The notes: generated by a model from the letters alone, not told the origin. A DNA stretch of 64,000 bases from Geminicoccaceae bacterium (GCA_028279345.1 JANQNY010000069.1:16082-80081); one strand, 5' to 3'. Positions 43,276-52,866 are shown, counted from the stretch's first letter. Program-made: numbers and translations.

Positions 43276-45438
43276 ATGCCCGGCAGACGCGAGCAAAACA
43301 CGCCAAGAGTTGCATCTAGCCTTGCGAGTGCAATAAGCGCGTCGCCCGATGTGAGGAATGGCGGCCACGCATCGGCCGATGCGTGGCCAATCGGCGTCGA
43401 TCTACGTGAAGAACGCCTTTTCCGCGCGCTTGATGACGACAACGATCAAGCAGTCCGGCTGCGTGATTTCGAGCGTGTTTTTGCCGAAGTCGGCTTAAAG
43501 TCACATGACAAGCGTTTGCACGACAGCCTCGGCTTATTGAAGCATCGAATTGAGACAGCACGTCAAGTAACAGACGAAATCACGCTAAAAATTTCACGCA
43601 CCGATTTTTATCAAGCCATTCGTCATAACATCCTGCTGATCGAGCGTGCCGTCCAAGGAAGGATGGTTATCCCTGATTTCCAGGGTTTTGCCAATGAGCT
43701 CGAACGAATCTTCGAACAGGTTCGTCAGAACAAGGCTGGCGCACCCGCCGACTACATACCGCAGCTGAACTTGCAGGGAGCGGCTGCTGACAGCTTCGGC
43801 ATGGCGCTATGCTCGATCGACGGGCAGCGCCTCAGCTTGGGCGACGCTAAAGAGTTTTTCTCAGTACAATCGACGTCAAAGCCGATCAGTTATTGTATCG
43901 CCCTTGAGGAGCATGGGGCCGAGACTGTTCATCGTTTCGTGGGCCGCGAACCGAGTGGCGCAGGCTTCAACGAGATTGCGCTCGACAAGGCGGATCGGCC
44001 CCACAATCCGATGATCAACGCTGGTGCGATCATGACCTGCGCGCTGATCGGCTTGGGTGACAAAGAGACGCTGTCGCCTGGCAGCCACGATGGGCTCGCC
44101 GATGCCCGCGGCTGGTCCGGCCGGCGTTTTGACAACGTGATGAAGCGCTGGGCAAAACTCTGTGGCAACGACCTGCCACGTTTTTCAACGTCCGTGTTTC
44201 TCTCGGAGCGCGAAACGGCTGACAGAAACTATGCGTTGGCCTATTTCATGCGCGAGAAGAATGCCTTTCCGAATAACGTCGACATTCATGACGTCCTTGA
44301 GTTTTACATGCAATGTTGCGCGATCGAACTCAACTGTGAGCTGATGTCGATCGTCGCGGCGACGCTCGCAAACGGCGGGATTTGTCCGGTAACGGGCGAG
44401 AGGGTGTTCAGAACAGAGACAGTGCGAAACTGCCTGTCGCTGATGTCGAGTTGCGGCATGTACGATTTCTCCGGCGAATTCGCATTCACCATCGGGCTGC
44501 CGGCCAAGAGTGGCGTCTCCGGCGCTGTCATGGTCGTGGTCCCCAACGTGGCTGGCTTTTGTATCTGGTCGCCGAGGCTCGACGAGCTTGGTAACAGCGT
44601 GCGGGGTATTGATTTTTGTCAGCGACTAGTCAACGCCTTCAATTTTCATAGTCTCGATGACTTGAGCTGGCATTCATCCAAGAAAGACCCACGGATGAAT
44701 CCGATACAAGTAAAAGCAAGGCAAGTCAATGAGTTGATCTGGGCAGCTAGTAAAGGTGATCTCGGTGCAATTCAATCACAGCTACAACGAGACGTCGATG
44801 CAGCCTGTGCGGACTATGACCTTCGAACACCCTTGCACCTGGCTGCGGCGGAAGACCAGCGTCACGTTGTGCAATTCTTTATTGACGAGGCTACGCACCA
44901 GGGCCGCAACCTCGATCTGAATCCAAAGGACCGATGGGGCGGCACGCCTCTGGACGATGCGTATTTGCAAGGGCATGCGAGCCTGATCGAGCTACTCGAA
45001 AAGGCTGGCGCGATTCGTGGCGACGGGACATACGGAAATTCTGACGACGCCGCAGGAGCGAAAGCGCAAGCGCTCCTGGACTCACCCAAGACCGACGAAC
45101 TCATCTGGGCTGCAAGTCTCGGCGACATTGTCGCGGTTCGGCGACTCGCAGCACAGGGCATTCCGCTGGAGACAGCGGACTACGATTACCGTACGGCGCT
45201 GCATCTTGCGGCGGCTGAGGGCCACCTGGAGGTTGTTTGCTACATCATCGCGCATGGCGTTCCCGTCAATCCGACCGACCGTTGGGGCAATACGCCACTG
45301 AATGATGCTATCCGGCACGGCCACGACGAGGTCGCCGAGGTGCTGCGGACGCACGGCGGAGCGTGTCGAGAAGAGGAAACGTCGATGATGCGGGCGAAGA
45401 CTGATCCGGCCGAAGCTAGAATGGCGGCCGAACGTTAG
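43276..45438 (+). CDS. Animal-type glutaminase with ankyrin repeats
   Basis: The 720-residue protein hydrolyses glutamine to glutamate and ammonia. Its layout matches kidney-type GLS: an N-terminal helical domain (LREERLFRALDDD), the serine-dependent glutaminase domain and C-terminal ankyrin repeats. ADYIPQL, QSTSKPISY (Ser199-x-x-Lys202), KPHNPM-like RPHNPMINAGAI, NGGICPVTGERVF and SLMSSCGMYDFSG are visible. Two similar ankyrin modules start at residues 484 and 606, against one in animals as I recall it. No signal or membrane span. An AAAGGGG site precedes the ATG. Base use is less GC-rich than the neighbours, suggesting transfer. Confidence 0.9.
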   Translation: MPGRREQNTPRVASSLASAISASPDVRNGGHASADAWPIGVDLREERLFRALDDDNDQAVRLRDFERVFAEVGLKSHDKRLHDSLGLLKHRIETARQVTDEITLKISRTDFYQAIRHNILLIERAVQGRMVIPDFQGFANELERIFEQVRQNKAGAPADYIPQLNLQGAAADSFGMALCSIDGQRLSLGDAKEFFSVQSTSKPISYCIALEEHGAETVHRFVGREPSGAGFNEIALDKADRPHNPMINAGAIMTCALIGLGDKETLSPGSHDGLADARGWSGRRFDNVMKRWAKLCGNDLPRFSTSVFLSERETADRNYALAYFMREKNAFPNNVDIHDVLEFYMQCCAIELNCELMSIVAATLANGGICPVTGERVFRTETVRNCLSLMSSCGMYDFSGEFAFTIGLPAKSGVSGAVMVVVPNVAGFCIWSPRLDELGNSVRGIDFCQRLVNAFNFHSLDDLSWHSSKKDPRMNPIQVKARQVNELIWAASKGDLGAIQSQLQRDVDAACADYDLRTPLHLAAAEDQRHVVQFFIDEATHQGRNLDLNPKDRWGGTPLDDAYLQGHASLIELLEKAGAIRGDGTYGNSDDAAGAKAQALLDSPKTDELIWAASLGDIVAVRRLAAQGIPLETADYDYRTALHLAAAEGHLEVVCYIIAHGVPVNPTDRWGNTPLNDAIRHGHDEVAEVLRTHGGACREEETSMMRAKTDPAEARMAAER

Positions 45439-45490
45439 AACATTTGTGGATACGCCGAACGGCGACCGATACCGCCCCAACCGCCTTTGG

Positions 45491-45524
45491 CCGGAGGTGC
45501 GCGACAGACTTCGCGCACCTCCGG
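45491..45524. terminator. Strong bidirectional terminator hairpin
   Basis: CCGGAGGTGCGCG and CGCGCACCTCCGG form a perfect 13-base stem with an eight-base loop, between the convergent glutaminase and rhodanese genes. Confidence 0.8.
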
Positions 45525-45543
45525 CCTCGCCAGACCGAAATGA

Positions 45544-46458
45544 TCAGCGGCCGGTCCAGACGGTGCCGGCAAGGTTCGTCACGGGCACGCCGACGGCGTT
45601 GCCGTACTCCGTCCACGACCCGTCATAGTTGACGACGTCATAGCCGAGCAGCTTGGAGAGCGCGAACCAGGTGTGGCTGGAGCGCTCGCCGATCCGGCAA
45701 TAGGTGATGACGGGCTTCGTGCCGTCGACGCCGAGCTCGGCATAGAGCGCCTTCAACTCGTCAGCGGGCTTGAAGCGTCCATCCTCCTGCACCGCTTGGC
45801 CCCAGGGGATGTTGACCGCACCCGTCACATGGCCGGCGCGGATCGCCGTCTCCTTCAAGCCCGGAGGTGCGATGATCGTGCCCGAGTACTCGTCGGGCGA
45901 GCGGATATCGACGATGACGTGCGAGCCGCTCTCCGATGCGCCGACGACGTCGGCGAGACGCGCCCGGTGGCGCTCGTCGGCTTCGGCGAGCGTGATCTCG
46001 CCCGGCTCCGCGACAACCGGCGTGGTCACGAGCGGGCGGCCTTCCGCCTCCCAGAGCTTGCGACCGCCGTCCAGGAGCTTGGCGTCGACCCCGTAGACGT
46101 CGAAGACCCACGCCCCCCACGCCGCGAACCAGTTGTTCGTGTCGCCATAGAGGACGATCGTGTCGCCGTCGTCGACGCCCGCGGCGCGCAACCCGGTCTC
46201 CAAGGCCTCGCGGCTCACGATGTCGCGGCGGACCGGATCGACGAGGTCGGTGTGCCAAACCAAGTTGGCGGCACCCGGAATGTGCCCGCTCTCGTAGACC
46301 TCCGGATCGACGCTCACCTCGAGGATCCGGACCGACGGGTCGTCGAGCCGCGCTTCCAGCCACTCGGTGGTCACCAGCGGTCCGTCGGCGGCAGCGGCCG
46401 GCCCCGTCAGGACCATGGCCACGGCAAGGCTGCCGAGCAGCCCCTGAAGCTTGTCCAT
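45544..46458 (-). CDS. Exported two-domain sulfurtransferase (rhodanese)
   Basis: The 304-residue protein has a signal peptide (LGSLAVAMVLTGPAAAADG) and two rhodanese domains. The N-terminal one is inactive (LYGDTNNWFAAW, no Cys) and the C-terminal one carries the active cysteine in YCRIGERSSHTWF. It would transfer sulfur from thiosulfate or a similar donor to a thiophilic acceptor in the periplasm. HIPGAANLVWHTDLVDP and the GYDVVNYDGSWTEYGN segment are family landmarks. GGAGACGAC precedes the ATG. Confidence 0.92.
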   Translation of the reverse strand: MDKLQGLLGSLAVAMVLTGPAAAADGPLVTTEWLEARLDDPSVRILEVSVDPEVYESGHIPGAANLVWHTDLVDPVRRDIVSREALETGLRAAGVDDGDTIVLYGDTNNWFAAWGAWVFDVYGVDAKLLDGGRKLWEAEGRPLVTTPVVAEPGEITLAEADERHRARLADVVGASESGSHVIVDIRSPDEYSGTIIAPPGLKETAIRAGHVTGAVNIPWGQAVQEDGRFKPADELKALYAELGVDGTKPVITYCRIGERSSHTWFALSKLLGYDVVNYDGSWTEYGNAVGVPVTNLAGTVWTGR

Positions 46459-46863
46459 GTCGTCTCCATCCCGTGTGTGGGAACGTTTCTAGAGTCGTAC
46501 GAATCTATCGACTTCCTTGCGCTGCAGAAGGCGCCGGCGTCCTAATCGTCGGCGCTCGAGGAGAATGGACGTTTCGAAGTGCCGCCCTGCAAAGGATGAG
46601 CATTCCGCGAGGGACGCCAACCGACGTTGATCGTGGCCCAGGGCATCGCCGGTTTCGAGGATCGGGCGACCGGCCAGCCGGACGGCCGCCTCGTCGCGCC
46701 GAACGAGCAGCAAAGCAGCTATGTCGTGGGCATGTAGCATGCACTCCGATTGGCCTTGTTCTTTCGCGCACGCGCCATGTATGCGTAGAGGTCTAACCAT
46801 TGGCGGACCGCGATACGCGCAGGTTCGCGGCGATCAGGAAGGCAATCTAGGTGGGGCGCGGGC
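46459..46863. other. Intergenic region, no gene supported
   Basis: This 405-base region separates the rhodanese from the acyl-CoA synthetase gene, which face away from each other, so both promoters should lie here. A minus-strand frame (46489-46800) is open and contains MLHAHDIAALLLVRRDEAAV, but I recognise nothing in it and its codon pattern is not convincing. No EcfG motif was found. Confidence 0.4.
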
Positions 46864-49020
46864 ATGCATGGTGCGCCGCAAGACCGATCGATCGAGGAGA
46901 CGCTCACGCCGCGCTCTGTTGCGGTCATCGGTGCCTCCGAGGACCTCACCAAGTTCGGCGGCCGGATTCTCAAGTCGTTGATCCAGCATGGGTTCGAGGG
47001 CGCGATCTACCCAATCAACCCGCAACGCGAGAGCTTGCGCGGGCTCGCCTGCTACCCGTCGGTGCAGCGCACGCCGGCGCCACCCGACATGGCCATCATG
47101 GCCGTCCCGCCCGACGCGGTGCGAGAGACGGTCGCCGCCTGTGCCGAAGCGGGAATCAAGGCTGCCATCATCGTCACCGCGAAGTTCTCGGAAGCCGGCG
47201 ACGAGGGTGCTGCCCGCGAGCGTGAGGTCGTTGAGGTGGCTCGCCGCCATGGCATGCGGATCATCGGGCCCAACTGCCTGGGGCTGATCAGCCCGGTGAA
47301 CAACCTGGCGCTCTGTGCCTCACCCGCTTTGTTCGTGCCGGAGCTGCCGCCCGGCGAGATCGGCTTTGTGAGCCAGAGCGGCGCGCTCATGGCGACCGTG
47401 TTCGACCGCGCGATCACGCGTGGCATCGGCTTCTCGCACTGCTTTTCGATCGGCAATCAGGCCGACCTCGAACTGTGCGACTTCGTCGAGTTTCTGGTCG
47501 CGGACCCGCACACCAAGGTGATCTGCAGCTATCTCGAGGGCGTGAAGGACGCCACACGCTTCGTGGCAACCGCGAGGCGGGTGCACGACGCCGGGAAGCG
47601 CTGGATCATCGTCAAGGCCGGTCGCTCGGAGGCGGGCGCCGCGGCCGCCTTCTCCCATACGGCGAGCCTCGCCGGCAGCTTCGAGGCCTTCGCGGCCGCC
47701 TGCCGTGCGGCCGGCGTGCTCGTCATGGACGACACCGACGCAATGACCCTGCTGGCGGCCTTGCTCGGCCGTTTTCCGGAGACCGATCCTCGCAGCACGG
47801 CGATCGTCACGACATCGGGCGGCAGCGGCGCAATCGCGGCCGACCGGCTCACCGACGGTAGCGTTCCGCTCGCTTCGTTCGCCCCAACGACTGTGACCGC
47901 GCTGCAGGTGCACTACCCAGCCGAGCTCTGCACCAATCCCGTCGACATGGGCGCCGCCGAGCGTGGCCTCCTGACGGGTGTGGTGAGCGACACGGTCGAC
48001 ATCGTCCTGCGGGACCCCGCGACCGACATCATCTTGACGCCGGTCACAACCGTTCCGGACATCAAGCTGGTCGCCGAGCACGTGGTGGTGGGCGAGCAGC
48101 GCGCGGCCGAGGCCGGCTACGTCAAACCGCACATCCTGCTGCTGCAGCCCGCCCAATCGGGCGAAGCTGCACGCGGCGCGCTCAAGCAAGCGAAGGCGCT
48201 CTACACAGACAACCTCGACGAAGCGGTGCGGACCATCGCCGCCTGGCAGCGGTTGGCAAGCCTGCGACGGAGAGCGGCGCCCGAGCGGCCGGCCGACCTC
48301 CCTGCGGCGCCCGGCATCGGTCGGGGCGGTGCGATCGACGAGATCGCGGCCAAGCGGCTGCTCGACGCCTACGGTGTGCCGGTCAATCGCGCAGAGCTGG
48401 CGCGCGATGCGCAGAATGCGGCGGCTTGCGCCGAACGCCTGCGCGCGCCGTTCGCCGTGAAGGTCATCTCGCCCGACATCGTCCACAAGTCCGACGTCGG
48501 CGGTGTGGCGCTCGACCTCGACACAGCCTCGGCGGTGGAGGAGGCCGTCACCGGCATGGCCGAGCGCATCGAGGCGCGCCTGCCGGAGGCGCGCATCGAG
48601 GGATACGCCGTTCAGGAGATGGCGGCGGGCGATCTCGAGATGTTCGTTGGCGCGCGGCGCGATCCGCAGTTCGGTCCGATCCTGGTGGTCGGCGCCGGCG
48701 GCATCTTGGTGGAGCTGCTGCGCGACGTCGCCGTTGCGTGCGCACCGATCGATGCGACCGCTGCGCTGGAGCTGTTGAACGCTTGCGCCGCAAGCAGGCT
48801 CCTGGGCGGTGTGCGGGGCCGCCCGCCGCTCGATGTCGCCGCCCTCGCCGATGCCATCTCGCGGGTGAGCTGGCTGGTGCACGACCTCGGCGACCGGTTC
48901 GAGCAACTCGACGTCAATCCGGTCCTGGTCAGCACCGACGGCTGCGTCGCCGTCGACGCACGGCTGCTGCTCGGCACCGGCAGCGACGATGCCAACGGCG
49001 CAGAGGGAGCGAGCGCATGA
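46864..49020 (+). CDS. Acyl-CoA synthetase (NDP-forming)
   Basis: The 718-residue protein has the fused alpha-beta layout of ADP-forming acetyl/acyl-CoA synthetases: a CoA-binding domain (SVAVIGASEDLTKFGG), a succinyl-CoA ligase-like domain (IIGPNCLGLISPVNN; GFVSQSGALMATVFDRA; SIGNQADLELCDF), and a C-terminal ATP-grasp domain (FAVKVISPDIVHKSDVGGVALDL). It converts a carboxylic acid, ATP and CoA to acyl-CoA, or the reverse. The enoyl-CoA hydratase overlaps its stop and a tricarboxylate-type transporter follows, so it likely activates the imported acid. Confidence 0.92.
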   Translation: MHGAPQDRSIEETLTPRSVAVIGASEDLTKFGGRILKSLIQHGFEGAIYPINPQRESLRGLACYPSVQRTPAPPDMAIMAVPPDAVRETVAACAEAGIKAAIIVTAKFSEAGDEGAAREREVVEVARRHGMRIIGPNCLGLISPVNNLALCASPALFVPELPPGEIGFVSQSGALMATVFDRAITRGIGFSHCFSIGNQADLELCDFVEFLVADPHTKVICSYLEGVKDATRFVATARRVHDAGKRWIIVKAGRSEAGAAAAFSHTASLAGSFEAFAAACRAAGVLVMDDTDAMTLLAALLGRFPETDPRSTAIVTTSGGSGAIAADRLTDGSVPLASFAPTTVTALQVHYPAELCTNPVDMGAAERGLLTGVVSDTVDIVLRDPATDIILTPVTTVPDIKLVAEHVVVGEQRAAEAGYVKPHILLLQPAQSGEAARGALKQAKALYTDNLDEAVRTIAAWQRLASLRRRAAPERPADLPAAPGIGRGGAIDEIAAKRLLDAYGVPVNRAELARDAQNAAACAERLRAPFAVKVISPDIVHKSDVGGVALDLDTASAVEEAVTGMAERIEARLPEARIEGYAVQEMAAGDLEMFVGARRDPQFGPILVVGAGGILVELLRDVAVACAPIDATAALELLNACAASRLLGGVRGRPPLDVAALADAISRVSWLVHDLGDRFEQLDVNPVLVSTDGCVAVDARLLLGTGSDDANGAEGASA

Positions 49021-49754
49021 GCGGTCTGGATGTTCGCCAGGACGGCAAGACGACGATCTTTACGCTGAACCGTCCAGAGAAGCTCAACGCCATCAACACC
49101 GAGATGGCGCTCGCATTGCAGCATGCTTTCGCCGAGTTCGACGCGTCCGACCAGCGCGTGGCGATCATCACCGGCGCGGGCGATCGAGCCTTTACCTCGG
49201 GCGCCGACGTGACCGACGTGCCCGAGTTCTGGCGCTGCGTTCCCACGCTGGGGCTCGCCACCGAAAAACCGATCATCTGCGCGGTCGACGGTTGGTGCGT
49301 CGGCGGTGGGCTGGTCATGGTGGCCGCGGCCGATCTCTGCATCGCTACCGAAGAGACCAGGTTCTCCTATCCCGAGGGCCGCGTCGGGCTCACCGGCGGC
49401 CTCATCGCGACGCTCGCCGCGCGCATCCCGCACAAGCTCGCGATGGAGATCATGCTGCTCGGCCGTCCCGTCTCCGGCCGCCGGGCCTACGAGATGGGCT
49501 TGATCAACGAACTCGTGCCCACCGGTCGGCAACTCGATGCTGCGCTCGACATGGCCCGGCACCTGGAGACCATGGCCCCGCTCGTGCTCAAGACCCTCAA
49601 GCGGTTCGTCGTCGGGCACACCCTGCCGCGGACGCCCGCCGAGCAGGTGGCCTTGACCCAGCGTTCCCTCCATGCGGTCCGGGACAGCGCCGACCTGCAG
49701 GAAGGGCTCGCTGCCTTTCGCGAGAACCGCGCACCGATCTTCACTGGCCGGTGA
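49017..49754 (+). CDS. Enoyl-CoA hydratase family protein
   Basis: The 245-residue crotonase-fold protein has GDRAFTSGADVTDVPE, CAVDGWCVGGGLVMVAAADLCIA and YPEGRVGLTGGLIATL (second acidic residue region). It would hydrate or isomerise the CoA ester made by the preceding synthetase. ATGA overlap with that gene shows coupling. It is shorter than the usual 257-260 residues but all main motifs are kept. Confidence 0.9.
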   Translation: MSGLDVRQDGKTTIFTLNRPEKLNAINTEMALALQHAFAEFDASDQRVAIITGAGDRAFTSGADVTDVPEFWRCVPTLGLATEKPIICAVDGWCVGGGLVMVAAADLCIATEETRFSYPEGRVGLTGGLIATLAARIPHKLAMEIMLLGRPVSGRRAYEMGLINELVPTGRQLDAALDMARHLETMAPLVLKTLKRFVVGHTLPRTPAEQVALTQRSLHAVRDSADLQEGLAAFRENRAPIFTGR

Positions 49755-49812
49755 AGGCACACGACACGCTGTGCCTTGCCCGCTACCCGCTGCTTCAAAC
49801 AGGGAGGAAACC

Positions 49813-50817
49813 ATGGAACGTCAGCCGGAACGCGACACGACCAGACGCCCTGCCACGTTCGGCCTGACGGTCGTCGTCGCCACGCTGATGGCGGGCGCCG
49901 TCGCGTGGACGTCGCCTGCCGCAGCCGAGTGGCCCGACGGCTCGGTTCGCGTCATCGTGCCCTACGCGCCCGGCGGCACGTCGGACAACACGATGCGGGC
50001 CGTTCAACCTGCACTCGAGGAGATCCTGGGAACCGAGGTCACGATCGAGAACATCAGCGGCGGCGGTGGGACCATCGGCATCGCGCGCGCGGCGGATCAG
50101 CGAGCCGACGGCAACAACTTCGGCTTCGTACCGACCGCAACGCTGACCATCGCACCACACATGAACACGGTAGCCTACGACCCGATCGACGGCTTCGAGC
50201 CGGTCGGGCGTATGGCCGAAAGCTACGGCGCCCTGGCGGTCCGCAAGGACTTCCCGGCCGACACGGTAGAAGAGTTCATCGCGTACGCCCGCGCCAATCC
50301 GGGCGAGGTGACCGTGGGCTCGGCCGGCATCGGCACGATCACCCACCTCTACTCCGAGATCTTCGCCGACGTCACCGACGTGGACCTGACCCACGTGCCC
50401 TTCAAAGGCTCAGGTGAAGCGATGAACAACCTGCTCGGCGGGCATGTGGACGCCCTCTTCGACCCGGTTGTGCTTCGCCAGGCGCAAGCCGACACGGTCA
50501 AGCCGCTGGCGATCCTCAACCAGGAGCGCTGGGAGGGTCTGCCGGAGATCCCGACCATGCAGGAGGCCGGCGTGGAAGGGTTCGATGTCGCCTCATGGTT
50601 CGGTATCGTCGCACCGGCAGGAACGCCCGATGCCGCGGTCGAGGGCATGGCGCAGGCACTCGACGAGGCTCTCCAGGACCCGGCGGTCCAGGAGCGTTTC
50701 GCCGATCTGGGGCTCATGCCCGTGTTTCTGCCAACCGACGACTTTGCCGAGCTGATCGCTGCCGACCACGAGAACTACGGATCGATCTTGGCGAGGGTCG
50801 GCTTGATCGCACAGTAG
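49813..50817 (+). CDS. tctC: Tripartite tricarboxylate transporter substrate-binding protein
   Basis: The 334-residue TctC/Bug-family protein has a long N-region and a signal peptide ending PAAAE, then VRVIVPYAPGGTSDNTMRAV (the ligand loop), PFKGSGEAMNNLLGGHVDALFD and a C-terminal PAGTPDAAVEGMAQALDEAL. It binds a carboxylate in the periplasm. AGGGAGGA lies five bases before the ATG. It precedes TctB and TctA in the standard order. Confidence 0.93.
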   Translation: MERQPERDTTRRPATFGLTVVVATLMAGAVAWTSPAAAEWPDGSVRVIVPYAPGGTSDNTMRAVQPALEEILGTEVTIENISGGGGTIGIARAADQRADGNNFGFVPTATLTIAPHMNTVAYDPIDGFEPVGRMAESYGALAVRKDFPADTVEEFIAYARANPGEVTVGSAGIGTITHLYSEIFADVTDVDLTHVPFKGSGEAMNNLLGGHVDALFDPVVLRQAQADTVKPLAILNQERWEGLPEIPTMQEAGVEGFDVASWFGIVAPAGTPDAAVEGMAQALDEALQDPAVQERFADLGLMPVFLPTDDFAELIAADHENYGSILARVGLIAQ

Positions 50818-50889
50818 GGCCGCGGCAGCAGCGCACGCCGTCGAGGTCGCAAGCTGAGCACGCGTGATCACCTGTCGTGGCGCACGCGC

Positions 50890-51351
50890 TTGCAGCGCAG
50901 CCTCCCGGCTGCGCTCGCAATCGCGTTCGGCTTGTTTCTGCTGTTCGTGGCCATTCCCGCAGGCGTGAAGACGCCGATGCACGTTCAGCCGGGTAGCCTC
51001 GGGCCCGCGGACCTTCCGCGCTACCTGGCTGTCATGCTGATCTGCGCCGGCGCGATCCTCTTGGCTGAGAGCGTTCTGGGCAACTCGACGGATAGTGGCC
51101 AAGCGACGGCGATGTCGTGGCGCCGCGCGGGTCTGCTCGCCGGCAAGCTGCTCGTCTTCATCATCGCGTTGAACGTGCTCGGCATGGTGCCGGCGATCTT
51201 CTGCTTCGTTCTCCTGATGCTATGGGGCAGCCCCGACCATTCGCTGCCGAAGCGCTTGGCGATCGCGACGCTGTTCGCGGCGACCATCTACGTCGTGTTC
51301 GTCGAGCTCGGTAACACGCCGCTACCCCTCGGCCTCTTCGAGCAACGGTAA
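50890..51351 (+). CDS. tctB: Tripartite tricarboxylate transporter TctB
   Basis: The 153-residue protein has four membrane spans (LPAALAIAFGLFLLFVAIP; LAVMLICAGAILLAE; GKLLVFIIALNVLGMVPAIF; LAIATLFAATIYVVFVEL), the TctB pattern. It is the small permease part. The start is uncertain: a TTG at 50890 is used, but no ribosome site is clear, and an in-frame CTG at 50854 is also possible. Confidence 0.85.
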   Translation: MQRSLPAALAIAFGLFLLFVAIPAGVKTPMHVQPGSLGPADLPRYLAVMLICAGAILLAESVLGNSTDSGQATAMSWRRAGLLAGKLLVFIIALNVLGMVPAIFCFVLLMLWGSPDHSLPKRLAIATLFAATIYVVFVELGNTPLPLGLFEQR

Positions 51352-51363
51352 AGCCTGACACGC

Positions 51364-52866
51364 ATGGAGCATTGGCTTTCCGTCCTGAGCTTGGTGGGAG
51401 ACTGGCGGGTCCTCCTCTTCCTCCCGCTCGGTGTGGTGCTCGGCGCGGTCGTGGGCGCCATCCCGGGGCTCACCGTCACGATGGCGGTGAGCATCCTCCT
51501 GCCCTTCACGCTCTTTCTCGATCCTCTGCCCGGCCTCGTCCTCCTCCTGGGGATCTACAAGGGAGGCCTGTTCGGCGGATCGATCTCGGCGATCCTGCTC
51601 AACGTGCCAGGTACGCCGGCGGCTGCCTGCACGATGCTCGACGGCTACCCACTCGCCCGCCAGGGCCGCGCCGGCGAGGCCATCGATGTCGCGTTGTGGG
51701 CCTCCTTCCTGGGCGATCTCTTGTCGGTGCTGGCGCTCATCCTCTTCGCCGGTGTCCTGGCAACGATCGGTCTGCGTTTCGGGCCGGTCGAGCTTTTTGC
51801 GCTCATCCTCTTCTCGCTTACGGTGATCGCCGCTGTCTCCACCAGCGGCCTCGCGCGCGGCCTGATCGGCGGGATCCTCGGCCTGATTGCCGGCACCGTC
51901 GGGCTCGATCTCGTCTACGGCACCGAGCGCTTCACCTTCGGCTCCCCCAATCTCCTCGACGGCATCGCCTTCATGCCGCTCTTGATCGGTCTCTTCGCGC
52001 TCCCCGACATCTTTCTCTATTACGCGCGCGGCGGGGTGCTCGTGCACACCAAGCCCATCGCCACGTTCAGCAACCTCCGCATCGGCCCGAAGGTGCTCCG
52101 ATCGCTTCTTCCAACGATCGGCAAGGGCAGCACGATCGGCATCATGCTGGGCGCCATCCCCGGCATCGGTGCGACGACGGCCACTTTCGTCTCTTACGCC
52201 GAAGCGCGCCGCACGGCGCCCGATCGCGCGAAGTTCGGCTCGGGTGCCCTCTCGGGCGTGGCTGCCGCCGAGAGCGCCAACAGCGGCACGGGCGCGGCCA
52301 CCTTGATCCCCCTGCTCGCCCTAGGCATTCCAGGCGACATCGTGACGGCGATGCTGCTCGGCGCCTTCTACTTTCACGGCTTGGCGCCGGGACCGCTCTT
52401 GTTTCAGAACGATCTCGACCTGGTGCACGGCCTCTACCTCACGCTTCTGATCTCCAGCGCGATCGTCTTCCTGGTCGGCCGCTACATGACCGTCCATCTC
52501 CAACGGATCTCGGAGATCCCGCTCGATCTGATGTATCCGATCGTCATCTCGCTGACCGCAGTGGGCGCGTTCGCCCTCTCGAACGCGCTCTTCGACGTCT
52601 ACGTCATGCTCGCAGCCGGCGTTCTCGGGCTCGCCTTCAAGCTGATGCGCATTCCGGCCGCCGCCTTCTTGATCGGGTTTGTCCTTTCCCCCCTGCTCGA
52701 GGACAATATGCGCCGCGTGCTGTTGATCTCACGCGGCGACGTCGGCGCGTTCTTCGACAGTTGGATCGCGCTCGGCTTCTACGCGACGACACTGGGTGTC
52801 GTGGTGACCATCGTCGCGCGTGCTCTGCAGGGAGGCGGAAAGCGTGGCTCAGCCGGGCAGCTCTGA
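51364..52866 (+). CDS. tctA: Tripartite tricarboxylate transporter TctA
   Basis: The 500-residue large permease has about 12 spans. TctA landmarks are VVGAIPGLTVTMAVSILLP, LLGIYKGGLFGGSISAILLNVPGTPAAACTMLDGYP, LGAIPGIGATTATFVSYAEARR and LIPLLALGIPGDIVTAMLLGA. It moves the bound carboxylate inward with an ion gradient. ATG 51364 lies 12 bases after tctB. Confidence 0.94.
   Translation: MEHWLSVLSLVGDWRVLLFLPLGVVLGAVVGAIPGLTVTMAVSILLPFTLFLDPLPGLVLLLGIYKGGLFGGSISAILLNVPGTPAAACTMLDGYPLARQGRAGEAIDVALWASFLGDLLSVLALILFAGVLATIGLRFGPVELFALILFSLTVIAAVSTSGLARGLIGGILGLIAGTVGLDLVYGTERFTFGSPNLLDGIAFMPLLIGLFALPDIFLYYARGGVLVHTKPIATFSNLRIGPKVLRSLLPTIGKGSTIGIMLGAIPGIGATTATFVSYAEARRTAPDRAKFGSGALSGVAAAESANSGTGAATLIPLLALGIPGDIVTAMLLGAFYFHGLAPGPLLFQNDLDLVHGLYLTLLISSAIVFLVGRYMTVHLQRISEIPLDLMYPIVISLTAVGAFALSNALFDVYVMLAAGVLGLAFKLMRIPAAAFLIGFVLSPLLEDNMRRVLLISRGDVGAFFDSWIALGFYATTLGVVVTIVARALQGGGKRGSAGQL

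Noticed and set aside
46489..46800. Minus-strand frame in the gap before the acyl-CoA synthetase
   Set aside because: Open but unrecognised, with no ribosome site and no convincing composition; left as a possible but unsupported gene.
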